64,000 bases of DNA from Aeromonas veronii (GTDB lineage Bacteria > Pseudomonadota > Gammaproteobacteria > Enterobacterales > Aeromonadaceae), in assembly GCF_040215105.1 (NCBI RefSeq), contig NZ_CP157875.1, positions 3,525,501 to 3,589,500 on the forward strand. The letters are read 5' to 3'. The notes under the pieces are model-generated. The model was given only the letters and a program-made list of their open reading frames with translations. It was not told the DNA's origin and searched no databases. Shown piece by piece: positions 29,346 to 40,745 of this stretch. Made by a program: the position numbers and the translations under genes. Each line of letters begins with the position of its first letter. Position 1 is the first letter of the stretch.

Positions 29346-30881
29346 ATGTCTGAACAAACCACCACTCCGGAAATCGACCAGACTCTCGACCTCAACAACG
29401 AGATGCTTGAGCGTCGTTCCAAGCTGGCCGCCCTGCGCGCCCAGGGCAATCCCTTCCCCAACGACTTCCGTCGTGACAGCCTGTCCGGCGATCTGCATGC
29501 CGAGTTTGGCGACAAGAGCGCCGACGAGCTGGCGGCCCTGGGTAAACGGGTGAAGATTGCCGGTCGCATCATGACCCGCCGGATCATGGGCAAGGCATCC
29601 TTCGCGACCCTGCAGGACATGGCTGGCAAGATCCAGGTCTACGTCACCCGTGACGACCTGCCGGAAGGCTTCTACAACGAGCAGTTCAAGAAGTGGGATC
29701 TGGGTGACATCGTCGGCGTGGAAGGGACCCTGTTCCGCACCAACACCGGTGAGCTCTCCGTTCATGTTTCCGACATCCGTCTGCTGACCAAGGCACTGCG
29801 TCCGCTGCCCGAGAAGCACAAGGGTCTGACCGATCAGGAAGCCCGCTGCCGTCAGCGCTACCTGGATCTGATCGCCAACGAAGAGTCCCGCAAGACCTTC
29901 ATGATCCGCACCCAGGTGGTCGCCGGCATCCGCAAGTTCTTCAACGAGAAGCGCTTCATGGAAGTGGAAACCCCCATGATGCAGGTCATCCCGGGTGGTG
30001 CCTCCGCGCGTCCGTTCGTCACTCACCACAATGCGCTGGACATCGACATGTACCTGCGTATCGCCCCCGAGCTCTATCTGAAGCGCCTGGTAGTCGGTGG
30101 TTTCGAGCGCGTGTACGAGATCAACCGCAACTTCCGCAACGAAGGCATCTCGGTGCGTCACAACCCCGAGTTCACCATGATCGAGTTCTATATGGCCTAT
30201 GCCGATTACATCGATCTGATGGATCTCACCGAGGAGCTGCTGCGCACCCTGGCCCAGGACATTCTGGGTGACACCAAGATCCGTTACGCCAAAGAGGGCG
30301 AAGAGGGCCTGACCATCGATTTCGGTCAGCCGTTCCAGCGCCTCACCATGGTCGAGTCCATCCTGAAGTTCAACCCGGATGTGACCCTAGATGATCTGGC
30401 CACCCTGGAGAGCGCCAAGGCCGTCGCCAAGCGTCTGCACATCGAGCTGATGAAGGGCTGGGAGCTGGGTCACGTGATCACCGCCATCTTCGAAGAGACC
30501 GTGGAGCACATGCTGCTGCAACCGACCTTCATCACCGAGTACCCGGCTGCCGTCTCCCCGCTGGCCCGCCGCAACGACGTGAACCCGGACGTGACCGACC
30601 GCTTCGAATTCTTCATCGGCGGCCGCGAGCTGGCCAACGGCTTCTCCGAGCTGAACGATGCGGAAGATCAGGCCAAGCGCTTCCAGGATCAGGTGGATCA
30701 GAAAGCCGCTGGTGACGACGAAGCCATGTTCTACGACGCTGACTTCGTCACCGCGCTGGAACACGGCCTGCCGCCCACTGCCGGTCAGGGCATCGGTATC
30801 GACCGTCTGGTCATGCTGTTCACCAACAGCCACACCATTCGCGACGTCATCCTGTTCCCGGCCCTGCGCCCGCAGAAGTAA
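29346..30881 (+). CDS. lysS: Lysyl-tRNA synthetase, class II
   Basis: Charges tRNA-Lys (511 aa). An OB-fold anticodon-binding domain (about 60-160, with [19 protein letters not shown]) precedes the class II catalytic core: motif 2 around [20 protein letters not shown] (about 258-277) and motif 3 [10 protein letters not shown] (about 483-492). Initiation at ATG 29346 follows AGCAGGAATCACC. It is the second gene of prfB-lysS, and a strong terminator follows. Confidence 0.98.
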   Translation: MSEQTTTPEIDQTLDLNNEMLERRSKLAALRAQGNPFPNDFRRDSLSGDLHAEFGDKSADELAALGKRVKIAGRIMTRRIMGKASFATLQDMAGKIQVYVTRDDLPEGFYNEQFKKWDLGDIVGVEGTLFRTNTGELSVHVSDIRLLTKALRPLPEKHKGLTDQEARCRQRYLDLIANEESRKTFMIRTQVVAGIRKFFNEKRFMEVETPMMQVIPGGASARPFVTHHNALDIDMYLRIAPELYLKRLVVGGFERVYEINRNFRNEGISVRHNPEFTMIEFYMAYADYIDLMDLTEELLRTLAQDILGDTKIRYAKEGEEGLTIDFGQPFQRLTMVESILKFNPDVTLDDLATLESAKAVAKRLHIELMKGWELGHVITAIFEETVEHMLLQPTFITEYPAAVSPLARRNDVNPDVTDRFEFFIGGRELANGFSELNDAEDQAKRFQDQVDQKAAGDDEAMFYDADFVTALEHGLPPTAGQGIGIDRLVMLFTNSHTIRDVILFPALRPQK

Positions 30882-30934
30882 ACGCTGCCAAAAGGCACAT
30901 GCAACAGCAGCCTTGACTGCCTTGCGTCGATATC

Positions 30935-30962
30935 AAAACGCCCCGCAACTGCGGGGCGTTTT
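30935..30962 (+). terminator. Intrinsic terminator of prfB-lysS
   Basis: A 12-bp perfect stem (30935-30946 and 30951-30962) with loop AACT, then more T residues. Confidence 0.92.
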
Positions 30963-31018
30963 TTTATGGGGTTTTGTATTGGCAAAACATATCGGGAAAG
31001 GCTGGCGCAAGCGCGCGC

Positions 31019-31819
31019 CTATGCGTGCGAAGGCAGCAACCACTCCCCCTGCCACAGAGTCAGTCCCTGACCCGCCATCCGCACCCTGTCCCCCTGCAGG
31101 GAGAGGCGAAGCTCGCCGCCCCGCGCCGAGATCTGGCGGGCCTTGAGCTCCGTCTTGCCGAGCCGCTCGGCCCAGTACGGCACCAGGGCACAGTGGTTGG
31201 AGCCGGTGACCGGATCCTCATCCACCCCGACCCAGGGGGCGAAGTAGCGGGAGACGAAGTCATCCTCAACGCTGCCGGAAGGCGCCGTCACCATCAGGCC
31301 GCGTCCCGGCAGGGCGCGCAGGACGTGGAAGTCCGGTTTGAGCGCCCGCACTTCTTCCTCGCTGCCCAGCTCCAGCAGGAACTTGGCCCCGGCGGCCAGG
31401 GTCTGCAGCGGCTGACAGCCGAGGGCGGCGGCATAGGCGGGATCAAGCGCAAGAGGCGAGAGCGGGATGCGCGGGAAGTCAAGCCAGATCCAGCTCCCTT
31501 CCCGCGCCGCGGTCAGGACGCCGCTGCGGGTCTCGAAACGCAGCGCCTCGTCAGGCTGCGCCAATCCGGCCTCCCAGAGCACGTGAGCCGCCGCCAGGGT
31601 GCCGTGACCGCAGAGATCCACCTCCACTTTGGGGGTAAACCAGCGTAACCGGTAGTGAGCGTTTCCTAACGGGGTGAGGAAGGCGGTCTCCGAGAGATTG
31701 AACTCGGCGGCCATGGTTTGCAGCCCAGCATCGGGCCGCGCGTCCCCCAGCACCACCACGGCCGGGTTGCCGCCGAAGGGGCGAGCACTGAAGGCATTGA
31801 CGTGAAACAATCTGGTCAT
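31019..31819 (-). CDS. PhzF family isomerase/epimerase-like protein
   Basis: Member of the phenazine-biosynthesis PhzF fold (266 aa), two matching alpha/beta domains of the diaminopimelate epimerase type. The N-terminal signature VNAFSARPFGGNPAVV (about 7-22), the catalytic Glu44 in NLSETAFL and the DLCGHGTLAAAHVL block are intact, as is DEDPVTGSNHCAL in the second domain. No phenazine genes surround it, so it is a stand-alone family member of unknown substrate. ATG 31819 follows ACGGGGA; the frame extends upstream without support. Confidence 0.88.
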   Translation of the reverse strand: MTRLFHVNAFSARPFGGNPAVVVLGDARPDAGLQTMAAEFNLSETAFLTPLGNAHYRLRWFTPKVEVDLCGHGTLAAAHVLWEAGLAQPDEALRFETRSGVLTAAREGSWIWLDFPRIPLSPLALDPAYAAALGCQPLQTLAAGAKFLLELGSEEEVRALKPDFHVLRALPGRGLMVTAPSGSVEDDFVSRYFAPWVGVDEDPVTGSNHCALVPYWAERLGKTELKARQISARGGELRLSLQGDRVRMAGQGLTLWQGEWLLPSHA

Positions 31820-32004
31820 GAATATCCCCGTGAGGCAGCAAGAAGGCATGGTTGAGGGCCTTTATACCACGGGTCAAGGGGCCCCAGCGCCGGATCCCGA
31901 CTTTATAAATTCACAAATCGCATAAAGAAGATATTTTTATTCTTTGTTGTTATTCACCACAGCCCTTACCCTGACCAAAAATCAGACCATGGAAGACGTG
32001 TGTG

Positions 32005-33801
32005 ATGCAATTGACAGCCCCCATACCCAACATCAGCCCCCTCTCTGACGAGCAACAGCGACAGCTGAACCAGGTTCTCACCACCCTCAACACCCAGCAA
32101 CTGGCCTGGGTGAGCGGCTATCTCTACGGCCTCTCCCAATCCGGCCAGCAACCGGTGGCCACCGTTGCCGCCGGCGCAGCCCCGGGTGGCAGCCTGACCA
32201 TTCTCTATGGTTCCCAGACCGGCAACGCCAAGGGCGCGGCGGCGGCCATCCAGAAACAGGCGCAGGCGCTGGGCCTGCCGGTGACTCTCATCTCCATGGC
32301 GGACTACAAACCCAAGCAGCTCAAGAAAGAGAGCCACCTGCTGGTGGTAGTGAGCACTTACGGGGAGGGTGAACCGCCGGAAGCGGCGGTCGATCTGTTC
32401 GAGCAGCTCAAGAAGGGCAAGATTGGCAAACTGGAGGGGCTCAAGTTCGCGGTGCTGGGTCTGGGTGACAGCTCCTACGAGTTCTTCTGCCAGACCGGCA
32501 AGGACTTCGACGGCTTCCTGTCAAAAGCGGGGGCCGAGCGCATTCATGAACTCGCCAGCCTTGACGTGGATTACCAGGAGGCCGCCAAGGCCTGGGGCGA
32601 GCAGGCGGTCAATGCCGTCGCCGCCACGCTCTCTGCTGGCGGATCTGCCGGAGCCACCACAGTGGCGGGGGCCGTGCAGTCGGCCGTCGGCCACAGCCAG
32701 TACCACAAGGAGAACCCCTTCCCGGCCCGGCTCTCGGTCAACCAGAAGGTCACCGGCCGCGATTCCACCAAGGATATCCGCCATATCGAGATCAACCTCG
32801 AAGAGTCCGGCCTCACCTATCAGCCCGGGGATGCCCTCGGCATCTGGTTCGACAACGATGCCGCCCTGGTCGCCGAAGTGCTGGCCCTGACCGGCCTCTC
32901 CGGCGACGAACCCAGCCCCCATGGCAGCCTGCGAGAGGCGTTGACTCGCCACTTCGAGCTGACCCGGCTGCACGGCGGCTTTATCACGGGTCTTGCCGAG
33001 CTGACCGACAACGCGGCGCTCAAAGATCTGGCCGGCGACAAGGCCCAGGTCAACGCCCTGGTCGCCTCCGCCCAGGTGGTGGATGTGCTGAAACGCTTCC
33101 CGGCCAAGCTCGGCGCCGATCAGCTCACCGGCCTGCTGCGCCCCCTCACCCCCCGCCTCTACTCCATCGCCTCCGCCCAGAGCGAGGTGGAAGAGGAGGT
33201 GCATCTGACCGTCGGCGTGGTGCGCTACCCGCAAGAAGATGGCACTGTGCGCTCCGGCGGCGCCTCCTCCTATCTGGCAGACAGATTGGCGGAAGAGGCC
33301 GAGGTACGGGTGTTCGTGGAGCACAACGACAACTTCCGCCTGCCGCACAACCCGGACACCCCCGTCATCATGGTGGGCCCGGGCACCGGCATCGCCCCCT
33401 TCCGCGCCTTCATGCAGGAGCGGGAAGCCCAGGGTGCAGAGGGCAAGAACTGGCTCTTCTTCGGCAACCCGCACTTCACCCAGGACTTCCTCTATCAGGT
33501 GGAGTGGCAGCGCTATGTGAAATCCGGCCTGCTGTCGAAGATTTCCCTGGCATTCAGCCGGGATCAGGCTCACAAGATCTATGTGCAGGACAGACTGCGC
33601 GAAGCGGGCCTTGAGCTTTACCAGTGGCTCGAGGCCGGCGCCCACTTCTATGTGTGTGGCGACGCCAACCACATGGCCAAGGATGTGCAGCAAGCGCTGC
33701 TGGATGTGATTGCCGAACACGGCCACAAGAGTCGTGAGGAAGCAGAAGAGTATTTGAGCGAATTGCGTCGTGCCAAACGTTATCAAAGGGATGTCTATTG
33801 A
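32005..33801 (+). CDS. cysJ: Sulfite reductase (NADPH) flavoprotein alpha subunit
   Basis: Transfers electrons from NADPH through FAD and FMN to CysI in assimilatory sulfite reduction (598 aa). A flavodoxin-like FMN domain (about 60-205, with [13 protein letters not shown] and the [12 protein letters not shown] loop) precedes an FAD-binding FNR-like domain (about 230-450, with RLYSIASAQ) and an NADP-binding end ([30 protein letters not shown]). ATG 32005 is preferred to the adjacent GTG 32002, with GGAAG nine bases before it. The stop shares a base with the cysI start (TGATG). Confidence 0.97.
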   Translation: MQLTAPIPNISPLSDEQQRQLNQVLTTLNTQQLAWVSGYLYGLSQSGQQPVATVAAGAAPGGSLTILYGSQTGNAKGAAAAIQKQAQALGLPVTLISMADYKPKQLKKESHLLVVVSTYGEGEPPEAAVDLFEQLKKGKIGKLEGLKFAVLGLGDSSYEFFCQTGKDFDGFLSKAGAERIHELASLDVDYQEAAKAWGEQAVNAVAATLSAGGSAGATTVAGAVQSAVGHSQYHKENPFPARLSVNQKVTGRDSTKDIRHIEINLEESGLTYQPGDALGIWFDNDAALVAEVLALTGLSGDEPSPHGSLREALTRHFELTRLHGGFITGLAELTDNAALKDLAGDKAQVNALVASAQVVDVLKRFPAKLGADQLTGLLRPLTPRLYSIASAQSEVEEEVHLTVGVVRYPQEDGTVRSGGASSYLADRLAEEAEVRVFVEHNDNFRLPHNPDTPVIMVGPGTGIAPFRAFMQEREAQGAEGKNWLFFGNPHFTQDFLYQVEWQRYVKSGLLSKISLAFSRDQAHKIYVQDRLREAGLELYQWLEAGAHFYVCGDANHMAKDVQQALLDVIAEHGHKSREEAEEYLSELRRAKRYQRDVY

Positions 33802-35513
33802 TGAGCAAACAAGCTATTCCGGGACCGGTAGAAGGACCGCTTTCCGACAACGAACGCCTCAAGCGCGAGAGCAACTTCCTGCGCGGCACCATAGAGCAGG
33901 ATCTGCAGGATCCCCTCACCGGCGGCTTCAACGGCGACAACTTCCAGCTGATCCGTTTCCACGGCATGTATCAACAGGATGACCGCGACATCCGCCCGGA
34001 GCGCGCCGCCCAGAAGCTCGAACCCCTGCACAACGTCATGCTGCGAGCCCGCCTGCCCGGCGGCATCATCACTCCGGCCCAGTGGCAGGTAATCGACAAG
34101 TTTGCCGAAGAGCACAGCCTCTACGGCAGTATCCGCCTCACCACTCGTCAGACCTTCCAGTTCCACGGGGTATTGAAGCGCGACATCAAACTGATGCACC
34201 AGACCCTCAACGGCACCGGCATCGACTCCATCGCCACCGCCGGGGACGTGAACCGCAACGTGCTCTGCACCAGCAACCCGGTGGAGTCCGAGCTGCATCA
34301 GGAGGCCTACGAGTGGGCCAAGCAGATCTCCGAGCACCTGCTGCCCAAGACCCGCGCCTACGTGGAGATCTGGCTGGACGGCGAGAAGCTGGGCGGCGAT
34401 GAGGAGCCGATCCTCGGCTCCAACTACCTGCCGCGCAAATTCAAGACGACCGTGGTGATCCCGCCCCACAACGACATCGACGTGCACGCCAACGATCTGA
34501 ACTTCGTTGCCATCGCCGACGACGGCAAGCTGGTGGGCTTCAACGTGCTGGTCGGCGGCGGACTCGCCATGACCCACGGCGACACCAGCACCTACCCGCG
34601 CAAGGCGAGCGACTTTGGCTTCATCCCCCTCTCTCACGTGCTGGAGGTGGCGGCCGCCGTGGTCAGCACCCAGCGTGACTGGGGCAACCGGGTCAACCGC
34701 AAGAACGCCAAGACCAAGTACACCCTCGAACGGGTCGGGGTCGAGGCCTTCAAGGCCGAGGTGGAGAGCCGCGCCGGCATCGCCTTCGCCCCGAGCCGTC
34801 CCTATGAGTTCACCAGCCGTGGCGACCGCTTCGGCTGGGTGGAAGGGATCGACGGCAAGCACCACCTGACCCTGTTCATCGAGAATGGCCGCCTGCTGGA
34901 CTTCCCGGGCAAGCCGCTCAAGACCGGCATGCTGGAGATCGCCAAGGTCCATCAGGGGGACTTCCGCCTGACCGCCAACCAGAACCTCATCATCGCCGGC
35001 GTGCCCGCCAAGGAGAAGGCCCGCATCGAGAAGCTGGCCCGCCAGTACGGCCTGCTGGATGACGGCGTGAGCGAGCAGCGCAAGCAGTCCATGGCCTGCG
35101 TGGCCCTGCCCACCTGCCCGCTGGCCATGGCCGAGGCCGAGCGCATGCTGCCGGCCTTCGTCACCGACATCGAAGGGCTGCTGACCAAGCATGGACTGGC
35201 GGATGACGCCATCATCTTCCGGGTCACCGGCTGCCCCAACGGCTGTGGCCGCGCCATGCTGGCGGAGGTGGGTCTGGTGGGCAAGGCGCCGGGTCGCTAC
35301 AACCTGCACCTGGGCGGCAACCTGGAAGGGACGCGGATCCCGCGCCTGCACCTTGAGAACATCACCGAGCCGCAGATCCTGGCGGAGCTCGACAGCCTGA
35401 TCGGCCGCTGGGCCGCCGAGCGCAACCAGAACGAGTGCTTCGGCGACTTCGTGATCCGGGTGGGAGTCATCGCCCCCGTCATCGATTCCGCGAGGGACTT
35501 CTATGCAGCCTGA
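33801..35513 (+). CDS. cysI: Sulfite reductase (NADPH) hemoprotein beta subunit
   Basis: Six-electron reduction of sulfite to sulfide using siroheme and a 4Fe-4S cluster (570 aa). It has duplicated nitrite/sulfite reductase half-domains; cluster/siroheme cysteines lie in [16 protein letters not shown] and TGCPNGCGR (both in the C-terminal third). Substrate-contacting basic residues are in [15 protein letters not shown]. Translation is coupled to cysJ by a one-base overlap and to cysH by an 11-base overlap, so all three are one operon. Confidence 0.98.
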   Translation: MSKQAIPGPVEGPLSDNERLKRESNFLRGTIEQDLQDPLTGGFNGDNFQLIRFHGMYQQDDRDIRPERAAQKLEPLHNVMLRARLPGGIITPAQWQVIDKFAEEHSLYGSIRLTTRQTFQFHGVLKRDIKLMHQTLNGTGIDSIATAGDVNRNVLCTSNPVESELHQEAYEWAKQISEHLLPKTRAYVEIWLDGEKLGGDEEPILGSNYLPRKFKTTVVIPPHNDIDVHANDLNFVAIADDGKLVGFNVLVGGGLAMTHGDTSTYPRKASDFGFIPLSHVLEVAAAVVSTQRDWGNRVNRKNAKTKYTLERVGVEAFKAEVESRAGIAFAPSRPYEFTSRGDRFGWVEGIDGKHHLTLFIENGRLLDFPGKPLKTGMLEIAKVHQGDFRLTANQNLIIAGVPAKEKARIEKLARQYGLLDDGVSEQRKQSMACVALPTCPLAMAEAERMLPAFVTDIEGLLTKHGLADDAIIFRVTGCPNGCGRAMLAEVGLVGKAPGRYNLHLGGNLEGTRIPRLHLENITEPQILAELDSLIGRWAAERNQNECFGDFVIRVGVIAPVIDSARDFYAA

Positions 35514-36309
35514 TATCACCGATAACGTGCTGCCGGCGCGCACCGCCGACGGGCGGCTCGATCTGCAAGCCCTGCTGGCCCTCGGCCGAGAAGAGCAGGC
35601 CGAGGCGCTGGCCCCCCTGAACCGGGCGCTGGACGCCATGAGCGCCCCCGAGCGGGTGCGCTGGGCCCTAGCCAACCTGCCTGGGGAACACGTGCTGTCA
35701 TCGAGCTTCGGCATCCAGGCGGCACTGATGCTGCACCTGGTGAGCCAGGCGCGAGGCGATGTGCCCGTGGTGCTCACCGACACAGGTTATCTCTTCCCGG
35801 AGACCTACCGCTTCATCGACGAGCTGACCGAGCGCCTCGCCCTCAACCTCAAGATCTACCGGGCCGCCCTCTCACCGGCCTGGCAGGAGGCACGCTTCGG
35901 CCTCTTGTGGGAGCAGGGGGTGGAGGGGATCACCCGCTACAACCAGCTCAACAAGGTCGAACCCATGGACCGCGCCCTGCAGGAGCTCGGCGCCCAGACC
36001 TGGTTCTCCGGCCTTCGCCGGGAGCAGTCCGGCAGCCGTGGCAAGCTGCCGGTGCTCGGTATCCAGCGCGGCCGCTTCAAGTTCCTGCCGGTCATCGACT
36101 GGAGCAACAAGGACGTCTTCTACTACTTCAAGGAGTTCGACCTGCCCTATCACCCCCTCTGGGATCAGGGCTACCTCTCCGTCGGCGATGTGCACACCAC
36201 CACCAAGTGGGAGCCGGGCATGAGCGAGGAGCAGACCCGCTTCTTCGGCCTCAAGCGCGAGTGCGGCCTGCACGAGGAGAACGGCGAGAACGACGGCTCC
36301 GGGATCTGA
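35503..36309 (+). CDS. cysH: Phosphoadenosine phosphosulfate (PAPS) reductase
   Basis: Thioredoxin-dependent reduction of PAPS to sulfite (268 aa). The nucleotide-binding PP-motif is in [11 protein letters not shown] (about 64-74), [16 protein letters not shown] follows, and the catalytic cysteine is in the C-terminal ECGLH motif. The extra cysteine pairs that bind a 4Fe-4S cluster in APS reductases are missing, so this is the PAPS type. Start ATG 35503 lies inside the end of cysI with GAGGGAC upstream. It ends at a terminator shared with proX. Confidence 0.97.
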   Translation: MQPDITDNVLPARTADGRLDLQALLALGREEQAEALAPLNRALDAMSAPERVRWALANLPGEHVLSSSFGIQAALMLHLVSQARGDVPVVLTDTGYLFPETYRFIDELTERLALNLKIYRAALSPAWQEARFGLLWEQGVEGITRYNQLNKVEPMDRALQELGAQTWFSGLRREQSGSRGKLPVLGIQRGRFKFLPVIDWSNKDVFYYFKEFDLPYHPLWDQGYLSVGDVHTTTKWEPGMSEEQTRFFGLKRECGLHEENGENDGSGI

Positions 36310-36332
36310 TCCCACCAATCTGCGTCCATAAA

Positions 36333-36359
36333 AAAACGCCCGGCATCGCCGGGCGTTTT
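36333..36359. terminator. Bidirectional terminator between cysH and proX
   Basis: A 12-bp perfect stem (36333-36344 and 36348-36359) with loop ATC; U-tracts on both strands serve the convergent cysJIH and proVWX operons. Confidence 0.9.
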
Positions 36360-36398
36360 GCTTGTCATGAATGGGCAGGTGTCAGCCTGCCCACCCGC

Positions 36399-37385
36399 TT
36401 ATTTTGCGGCGGCGCGCGCCTCAGCCAGCCAGCCGTTGACCTCGGCCTCATGCCCCTTGAGCCAGGCGTCCGCATGACGCTCCACATCCACCGGCTTGTT
36501 CTGTCCCTTGTTCATCAGGCCATTCTGGATGTTGATGTCATTGAGCGGCAGCTTGACGATGGAGAACAGCTTGGCCGCCGCCGGGTTCGCCTCGGCAAAG
36601 GCCTTGTTCGCCACTATGTGCATGCTGTTGACGGCAAAGCCGTAGTTCTTGCCGTTTGGCAGCCGGGTCTTGGCCGCATCCTTGGCATCGGCGGGCGTCT
36701 CCAGCCAGACCACATCCCGACCCGGCACCAGCTCGCTGCTGAGCCAGTACGGCGTCCAGGTGTAGTAGAGCACCGGCTTGCCGCTCTGGTAGCGGGCCAG
36801 GGTATCGGCGATCAGGGCCGCATAATTGCCCTGCTTGTGGGTGATGGTCGGGGTCAACCCGAACTCGTCGAGATGATGATTGATCGCCTCTTCACAACCC
36901 CAGCCCGGGTTGCAACCGATGAGGTCGGCCTTGCCGTCCCCGTCGCTGTCAAACAGCGCCGCCAGCTTGGGATCCTTGAGTTGACCCAGGTTGGTGATGC
37001 CGTACTGGGTCGCCGTCTTCTTGTCGATGAGATAACCTTGGGCCGCACCGCTCACATAGGTGCCCTGACGGAAGAACACCTTGTCTCCCCCGACCTGCTC
37101 ATACTTGCCATCCTGCAGCGGCACCCAGTTGAAGGCGAGGAAGGTGCCATCCCCCTGGGCGACCGAGGCATAGGCCACGTTGTAATCCACCTCTTGCGCC
37201 GGCTGGACATCATAGCCGAGCCGTTCCATCAGCTTGCTGACCAGCACGCTTTGGAACGCCTCTTCCGGCAGGGAGCTTTGCAAGGGTTGCACCTTGACCC
37301 CCTCCCCCGGCATCTCGGGACTGGCCACGGCCACCGAACTCAGTAGCAGGGCACCCAGGGTCAGGCTGGTGGTGATGGGTCTCAT
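36399..37385 (-). CDS. proX: Glycine betaine/L-proline ABC transporter, substrate-binding protein
   Basis: Periplasmic binding protein of the osmoprotectant transporter ProU (328 aa). It has a cleavable signal peptide (about 1-21, ending VAVAS). The mature part follows ProX, with [12 protein letters not shown] and the tryptophan-containing betaine-box regions [17 protein letters not shown] and [13 protein letters not shown]; two cysteines in the CNPGWGC segment are conserved. Its ATG overlaps the proW stop as ATGA, so it is the last gene of proV-proW-proX. Confidence 0.97.
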   Translation of the reverse strand: MRPITTSLTLGALLLSSVAVASPEMPGEGVKVQPLQSSLPEEAFQSVLVSKLMERLGYDVQPAQEVDYNVAYASVAQGDGTFLAFNWVPLQDGKYEQVGGDKVFFRQGTYVSGAAQGYLIDKKTATQYGITNLGQLKDPKLAALFDSDGDGKADLIGCNPGWGCEEAINHHLDEFGLTPTITHKQGNYAALIADTLARYQSGKPVLYYTWTPYWLSSELVPGRDVVWLETPADAKDAAKTRLPNGKNYGFAVNSMHIVANKAFAEANPAAAKLFSIVKLPLNDINIQNGLMNKGQNKPVDVERHADAWLKGHEAEVNGWLAEARAAAK

Positions 37386-38536
37386 GAGGTAACTCCTTTA
37401 CGATGAATGGATGGGCTGCGACCGCACAGTCGCAGCAGCAGGGCCACCGGGCCCCGTTGATACCAGCGGCCACTCCGGCCGCGATCCGGCTGCCCCATGG
37501 CCTGGGTCAGACGATCCAGCACGATGGCCAGCAACACGATGCCGAGGCCGCCGATGGAGGCGAGCCCCATGTCGAGGCGGCCTATGCCCCGCAACACCAT
37601 CTGACCGAGACCGCCGACCGCGATCATGGAGGCGATGACCACCATGGAGAGGGCCAGCATCAGGGTCTGGTTGACCCCGGCCATGATGGTAGGCATGGCC
37701 AGCGGCAGTTGTACCTTGAACAGCAGCTGGGAGGGGCTGGCCCCGAAGGAGTGGGCTGCCTCCACCAGATCCGCAGGCACCTGGCGAATGCCCAGCATGG
37801 TCAACCGGATCATCGGCGGCAGGGCGAAGATGACGGTCACCACCACCCCGGGCACGTTGCCGATGCCAAACAGCATGACGATGGGGATGAGATAGACAAA
37901 CGCCGGGGTGGTCTGCATGGCATCCAGCAGGGGCCGGGTCCAGCTCGACAGCCGTTCGCTGCGCGCCAGCAGAATGCCGACCGGCAAGCCTATCAGAATG
38001 CAGAAGAAGAGCGAGGTCAGCACCAGGGAGAGGGTCACCATGGCGTCAGACCAGGCACCGATGAGGCCTATCCCGATCAGCGAGACCAGCGTGCCCAGCG
38101 CCATGCGCCCGTTGACCAGTTGCCAGGCCACCAGGGTCAGCAAACCGATCATCAGGGCCGAGGGCACGGATTGCAGCAGGTGCGTCATGCCATTGAGCGT
38201 CAGCTCCACCGGGGCACGAATGAGCTGGAACAGGGGACGCAGGTTAGCCACCAGCCAGCCGATGGCACCCTCGACCCAGGTATCCAGTGGTACCAGGGCC
38301 TGCTGGAAAGGATCCAGCCAGTCGATGGACGCCTCGACCTGCGGGCTGGCGATCTGGGTTTGCCAATCGGCCGCCTCGGTGGCGGTATCGCCCCAGGGAT
38401 CGCTCGCGGCCTCCGTGGTCACCTCGGTGGTCCCCCAGGGATCGGTTGCGGCTTCATCAGCCAGGGCCGGGGTACTTGCCAGGCACAGCAGGGCCAGCAA
38501 GGCGGCCAGCAGATGACGGAAAGGGATGAGATTCAT
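37382..38536 (-). CDS. proW: Glycine betaine/L-proline ABC transporter, permease
   Basis: Inner membrane permease of ProU (384 aa). The C-terminal two thirds follow ProW, with the ATPase-contact loop [21 protein letters not shown]-like region and [20 protein letters not shown]. The N-terminal tail differs from E. coli: residues 1-26 look like a cleavable signal peptide ([17 protein letters not shown], then TPALA), followed by an acidic tail with two DPWG repeats before the first transporter helix. The ATG overlaps the proV stop (ATGA). Confidence 0.95.
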   Translation of the reverse strand: MNLIPFRHLLAALLALLCLASTPALADEAATDPWGTTEVTTEAASDPWGDTATEAADWQTQIASPQVEASIDWLDPFQQALVPLDTWVEGAIGWLVANLRPLFQLIRAPVELTLNGMTHLLQSVPSALMIGLLTLVAWQLVNGRMALGTLVSLIGIGLIGAWSDAMVTLSLVLTSLFFCILIGLPVGILLARSERLSSWTRPLLDAMQTTPAFVYLIPIVMLFGIGNVPGVVVTVIFALPPMIRLTMLGIRQVPADLVEAAHSFGASPSQLLFKVQLPLAMPTIMAGVNQTLMLALSMVVIASMIAVGGLGQMVLRGIGRLDMGLASIGGLGIVLLAIVLDRLTQAMGQPDRGRSGRWYQRGPVALLLRLCGRSPSIHRKGVTS

Positions 38537-39729
38537 GCCGGGGTACTCCTGTCCAGGGTGTTGAGCAAATTGGCCTTGGAGATGAGCCCCAGATAGCGGC
38601 CATCCGATTCGACCACGGGCACCTGGCAGGGAGCGGCGGCCACCTGGCTGATGAGTTCATTGAGGGGGGTATCAGCCAGGATGGGCTGGATGTCCGCCAG
38701 CAGGGCCTGCTCCAGGCTGCCCTTGCTGCTGACCGCCTGACTTAAGGACTCCACCGAAACGACGCCGAGGAAGTGGCGGCTGCGATCCACCACATAGCCG
38801 AACTCCCGCTCCAGCTCCTTGAGCTGTCGCAGGGCATTGCCCGGCCCGTCCGTGGTGTGCTTCTTGATGAGGGGCACCTGCTTGCGGCTCGCCACATCCC
38901 GGGCGCTGAACACATTGGCCAGATCCACCCCGCGAAAGAAGGCGCGGACATAGTCGTTGGCGGGCTGGTTCAGGATCTCGTCCGGGGTGCCGACCTGCAC
39001 CACCTGACCGTCCTGCATTATGGCGATGCGATCGCCGATGCGCATCGCTTCGTCCAGATCGTGGGAGATGAAGACGATGGTTCTCTGCTGACTTCCCTGC
39101 AGTTTCAGCAGTTCATCCTGCATTTCTGTGCGGATCAATGGATCCAGCGCAGAGAAAGCCTCATCCATCAGCAATATATCCGGATCGTTCGCCAGGGCTC
39201 TGGCCAGCCCGACCCGCTGTTTCATGCCGCCGGAGAGGGCATCGGGATAGGCATCAATCCACTGCCCCAGCCCGACCTGGTGAAGCGCTTGGCGGGCGCT
39301 CTGCTGGCGCTCGGCCAGCGGCACCCCGGCCAACTCCAGCCCGAAGGCGGTATTTTCCAGCACGCTCAGGTGGGGCATCAGGGCGAAGGACTGGAATACC
39401 ATGCTGATCTTCTTGCGCCGCACCTGGCGCAGATCCGCATCCGAGATGGCGGCGATGTCTTCACCGTCGATGAGTACCTGGCCGCGGGTCGGTTCGATCA
39501 ACCGGTTGAAGAGCCGCACCAGGGTGGACTTGCCCGAGCCGGACAGACCCATCACCACGAAGATCTCCCCCTCCTGGATGGCAAGATTGACATCCTGCAC
39601 CCCCAGGGTCTGGCCGGTCTTTCGTAAAATGCTGGCGCGGTCATGCCCTTTCGCCAGCAACTTGAATACCTTTTCCGGGTGTTCACCAAAGATTTTATAG
39701 AGTGATTTGACCTCAAGCTTGACTGTCAT
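38533..39729 (-). CDS. proV: Glycine betaine/L-proline ABC transporter, ATP-binding protein
   Basis: ATPase of ProU (398 aa). Walker [10 protein letters not shown] (about 59-67), signature LSGGMKQRV, Walker [14 protein letters not shown], and the switch His in [10 protein letters not shown] are all present. Two C-terminal CBS domains (about 275-395) are the known ionic-strength sensors of this family. It is the first gene of the operon; AAAGGA lies upstream of ATG 39729 and a long AT-rich promoter region precedes it. Confidence 0.97.
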   Translation of the reverse strand: MTVKLEVKSLYKIFGEHPEKVFKLLAKGHDRASILRKTGQTLGVQDVNLAIQEGEIFVVMGLSGSGKSTLVRLFNRLIEPTRGQVLIDGEDIAAISDADLRQVRRKKISMVFQSFALMPHLSVLENTAFGLELAGVPLAERQQSARQALHQVGLGQWIDAYPDALSGGMKQRVGLARALANDPDILLMDEAFSALDPLIRTEMQDELLKLQGSQQRTIVFISHDLDEAMRIGDRIAIMQDGQVVQVGTPDEILNQPANDYVRAFFRGVDLANVFSARDVASRKQVPLIKKHTTDGPGNALRQLKELEREFGYVVDRSRHFLGVVSVESLSQAVSSKGSLEQALLADIQPILADTPLNELISQVAAAPCQVPVVESDGRYLGLISKANLLNTLDRSTPA

Positions 39730-40180
39730 ACTGTCCTTTTTTTATGGCCGGCCGTTTGCTGTTCCTGTAGCCGGGCGGGAATTAATTACTTTCAACACTA
39801 AACAAAAACAGAGAAACAAAAAAGAACCATAAGAGTCTCAACTAAAAATCATATGTTCAAGCCATTGATTTAAAACAGTTATTTTATGAAACAAAAATTC
39901 AACAGACAGGAACTGATCTGGGTGTAAAAACGATTAATTAACAATAAAATCAATTATCACACTGATAAAACTGGGGAAAACTCCACTGTTTTCTTGAAAA
40001 TCGAGCAAGCACAGGAGAATGCCGTCAGGCTGGTCGCCGCCGACAAATTTAGTTACATGACGAATCATTTTTTGACGACAATGAGCATGTATTTGTGGTG
40101 ACACATGTGCCTTGGCTGCAAGGCTTGCACCAGGTTCAGGACCGGGCCCGATGAGAGGCGCTCTGGAGCGGGGTGACAGG
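39730..40180. promoter_or_regulatory. AT-rich upstream region of proVWX
   Basis: About 450 bases without a gene. The part from 39780 to 39980 is strikingly AT-rich with A- and T-tracts, unlike the GC-rich surroundings. In enterics the proU promoter region is curved, AT-rich and silenced by H-NS at low osmolarity; the same logic is likely here. No single -10/-35 pair is convincing. The section 39981-40180 next to folA is of average composition and shows no feature. Confidence 0.45.
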
Positions 40181-40182
40181 CG

Positions 40183-40211
40183 AAAAAAAGCCCCTCGCAC
40201 GGGGAGGGGCT
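40183..40211 (-). terminator. Intrinsic terminator of folA
   Basis: On the minus strand AGCCCCTC / GAGGGGCT (40211-40204 and 40196-40189) with a 7-base loop, then seven U residues. It lies 18 bases beyond the folA stop. Confidence 0.85.
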
Positions 40212-40229
40212 GATCAGGTTCGACGCGGG

Positions 40230-40721
40230 CTAGCGGCGCTGCCAGGTCTCGAAGCAGTAGGGGTGGGGATTCTTCTCATCGGGATCATGAGGCTCGCTCT
40301 CCAGTCTTACCCAGTCGGCATCCGAGAAGGTCGGGAAACAGGTGTCCCCCTCCACGACCAGATCGATGCGGGTCAGGTAGAGGCGATCCGCCCTAGGCAG
40401 CAGCTGGCCATAGAGATAGCCTCCCCCGATCACCATCAGCTCCTCGATTCCCTCTTCCTGAAGACGACTCAGGGCCGCCTCCACCGAATCCACCATCTCC
40501 ACCCCGTCGGCGCGATAGTCGGGATTGCGGCTGATCACCAGGTTGCGGCGCCCTGGCAGGGGGCGACCGATGGACTCGAAGGTCTTGCGCCCCATCAGCA
40601 CCGGCTTGCCGAGGGTCACCCGCTTGAAGTGAGCCAGATCGGCGGGCATGTGCCAGGGCATCTGGTTGTCCTTGCCGATCACCTGGTCCCGGGCCATGGC
40701 GGCAATCATGGAAATCTTCAT
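40230..40721 (-). CDS. folA: Dihydrofolate reductase
   Basis: NADPH-dependent reduction of dihydrofolate to tetrahydrofolate; target of trimethoprim (163 aa). It follows the chromosomal FolA pattern: MKISMIAAMARDQVIGKDNQ start, PWHMPADL with Trp23 and the catalytic Asp28, GRKTFESIGRPLPGRRN, VIGGGYLYGQLLPRADRLYLT. ATG 40721 is used because the extra six upstream codons are not part of the family and AGGA lies upstream. yjjB begins 25 bases before, so transcription may continue from yjjP-yjjB. Confidence 0.97.
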   Translation of the reverse strand: MKISMIAAMARDQVIGKDNQMPWHMPADLAHFKRVTLGKPVLMGRKTFESIGRPLPGRRNLVISRNPDYRADGVEMVDSVEAALSRLQEEGIEELMVIGGGYLYGQLLPRADRLYLTRIDLVVEGDTCFPTFSDADWVRLESEPHDPDEKNPHPYCFETWQRR

Positions 40722-40745
40722 GGAGTTGGTTCCTCGCAACCTGTC

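Noticed and set aside
31835-32004. CysB site before cysJ
   Set aside because: An AT-rich stretch with AAAGAA/TTCTTT arms exists, but CysB sites are too degenerate to call from one example.
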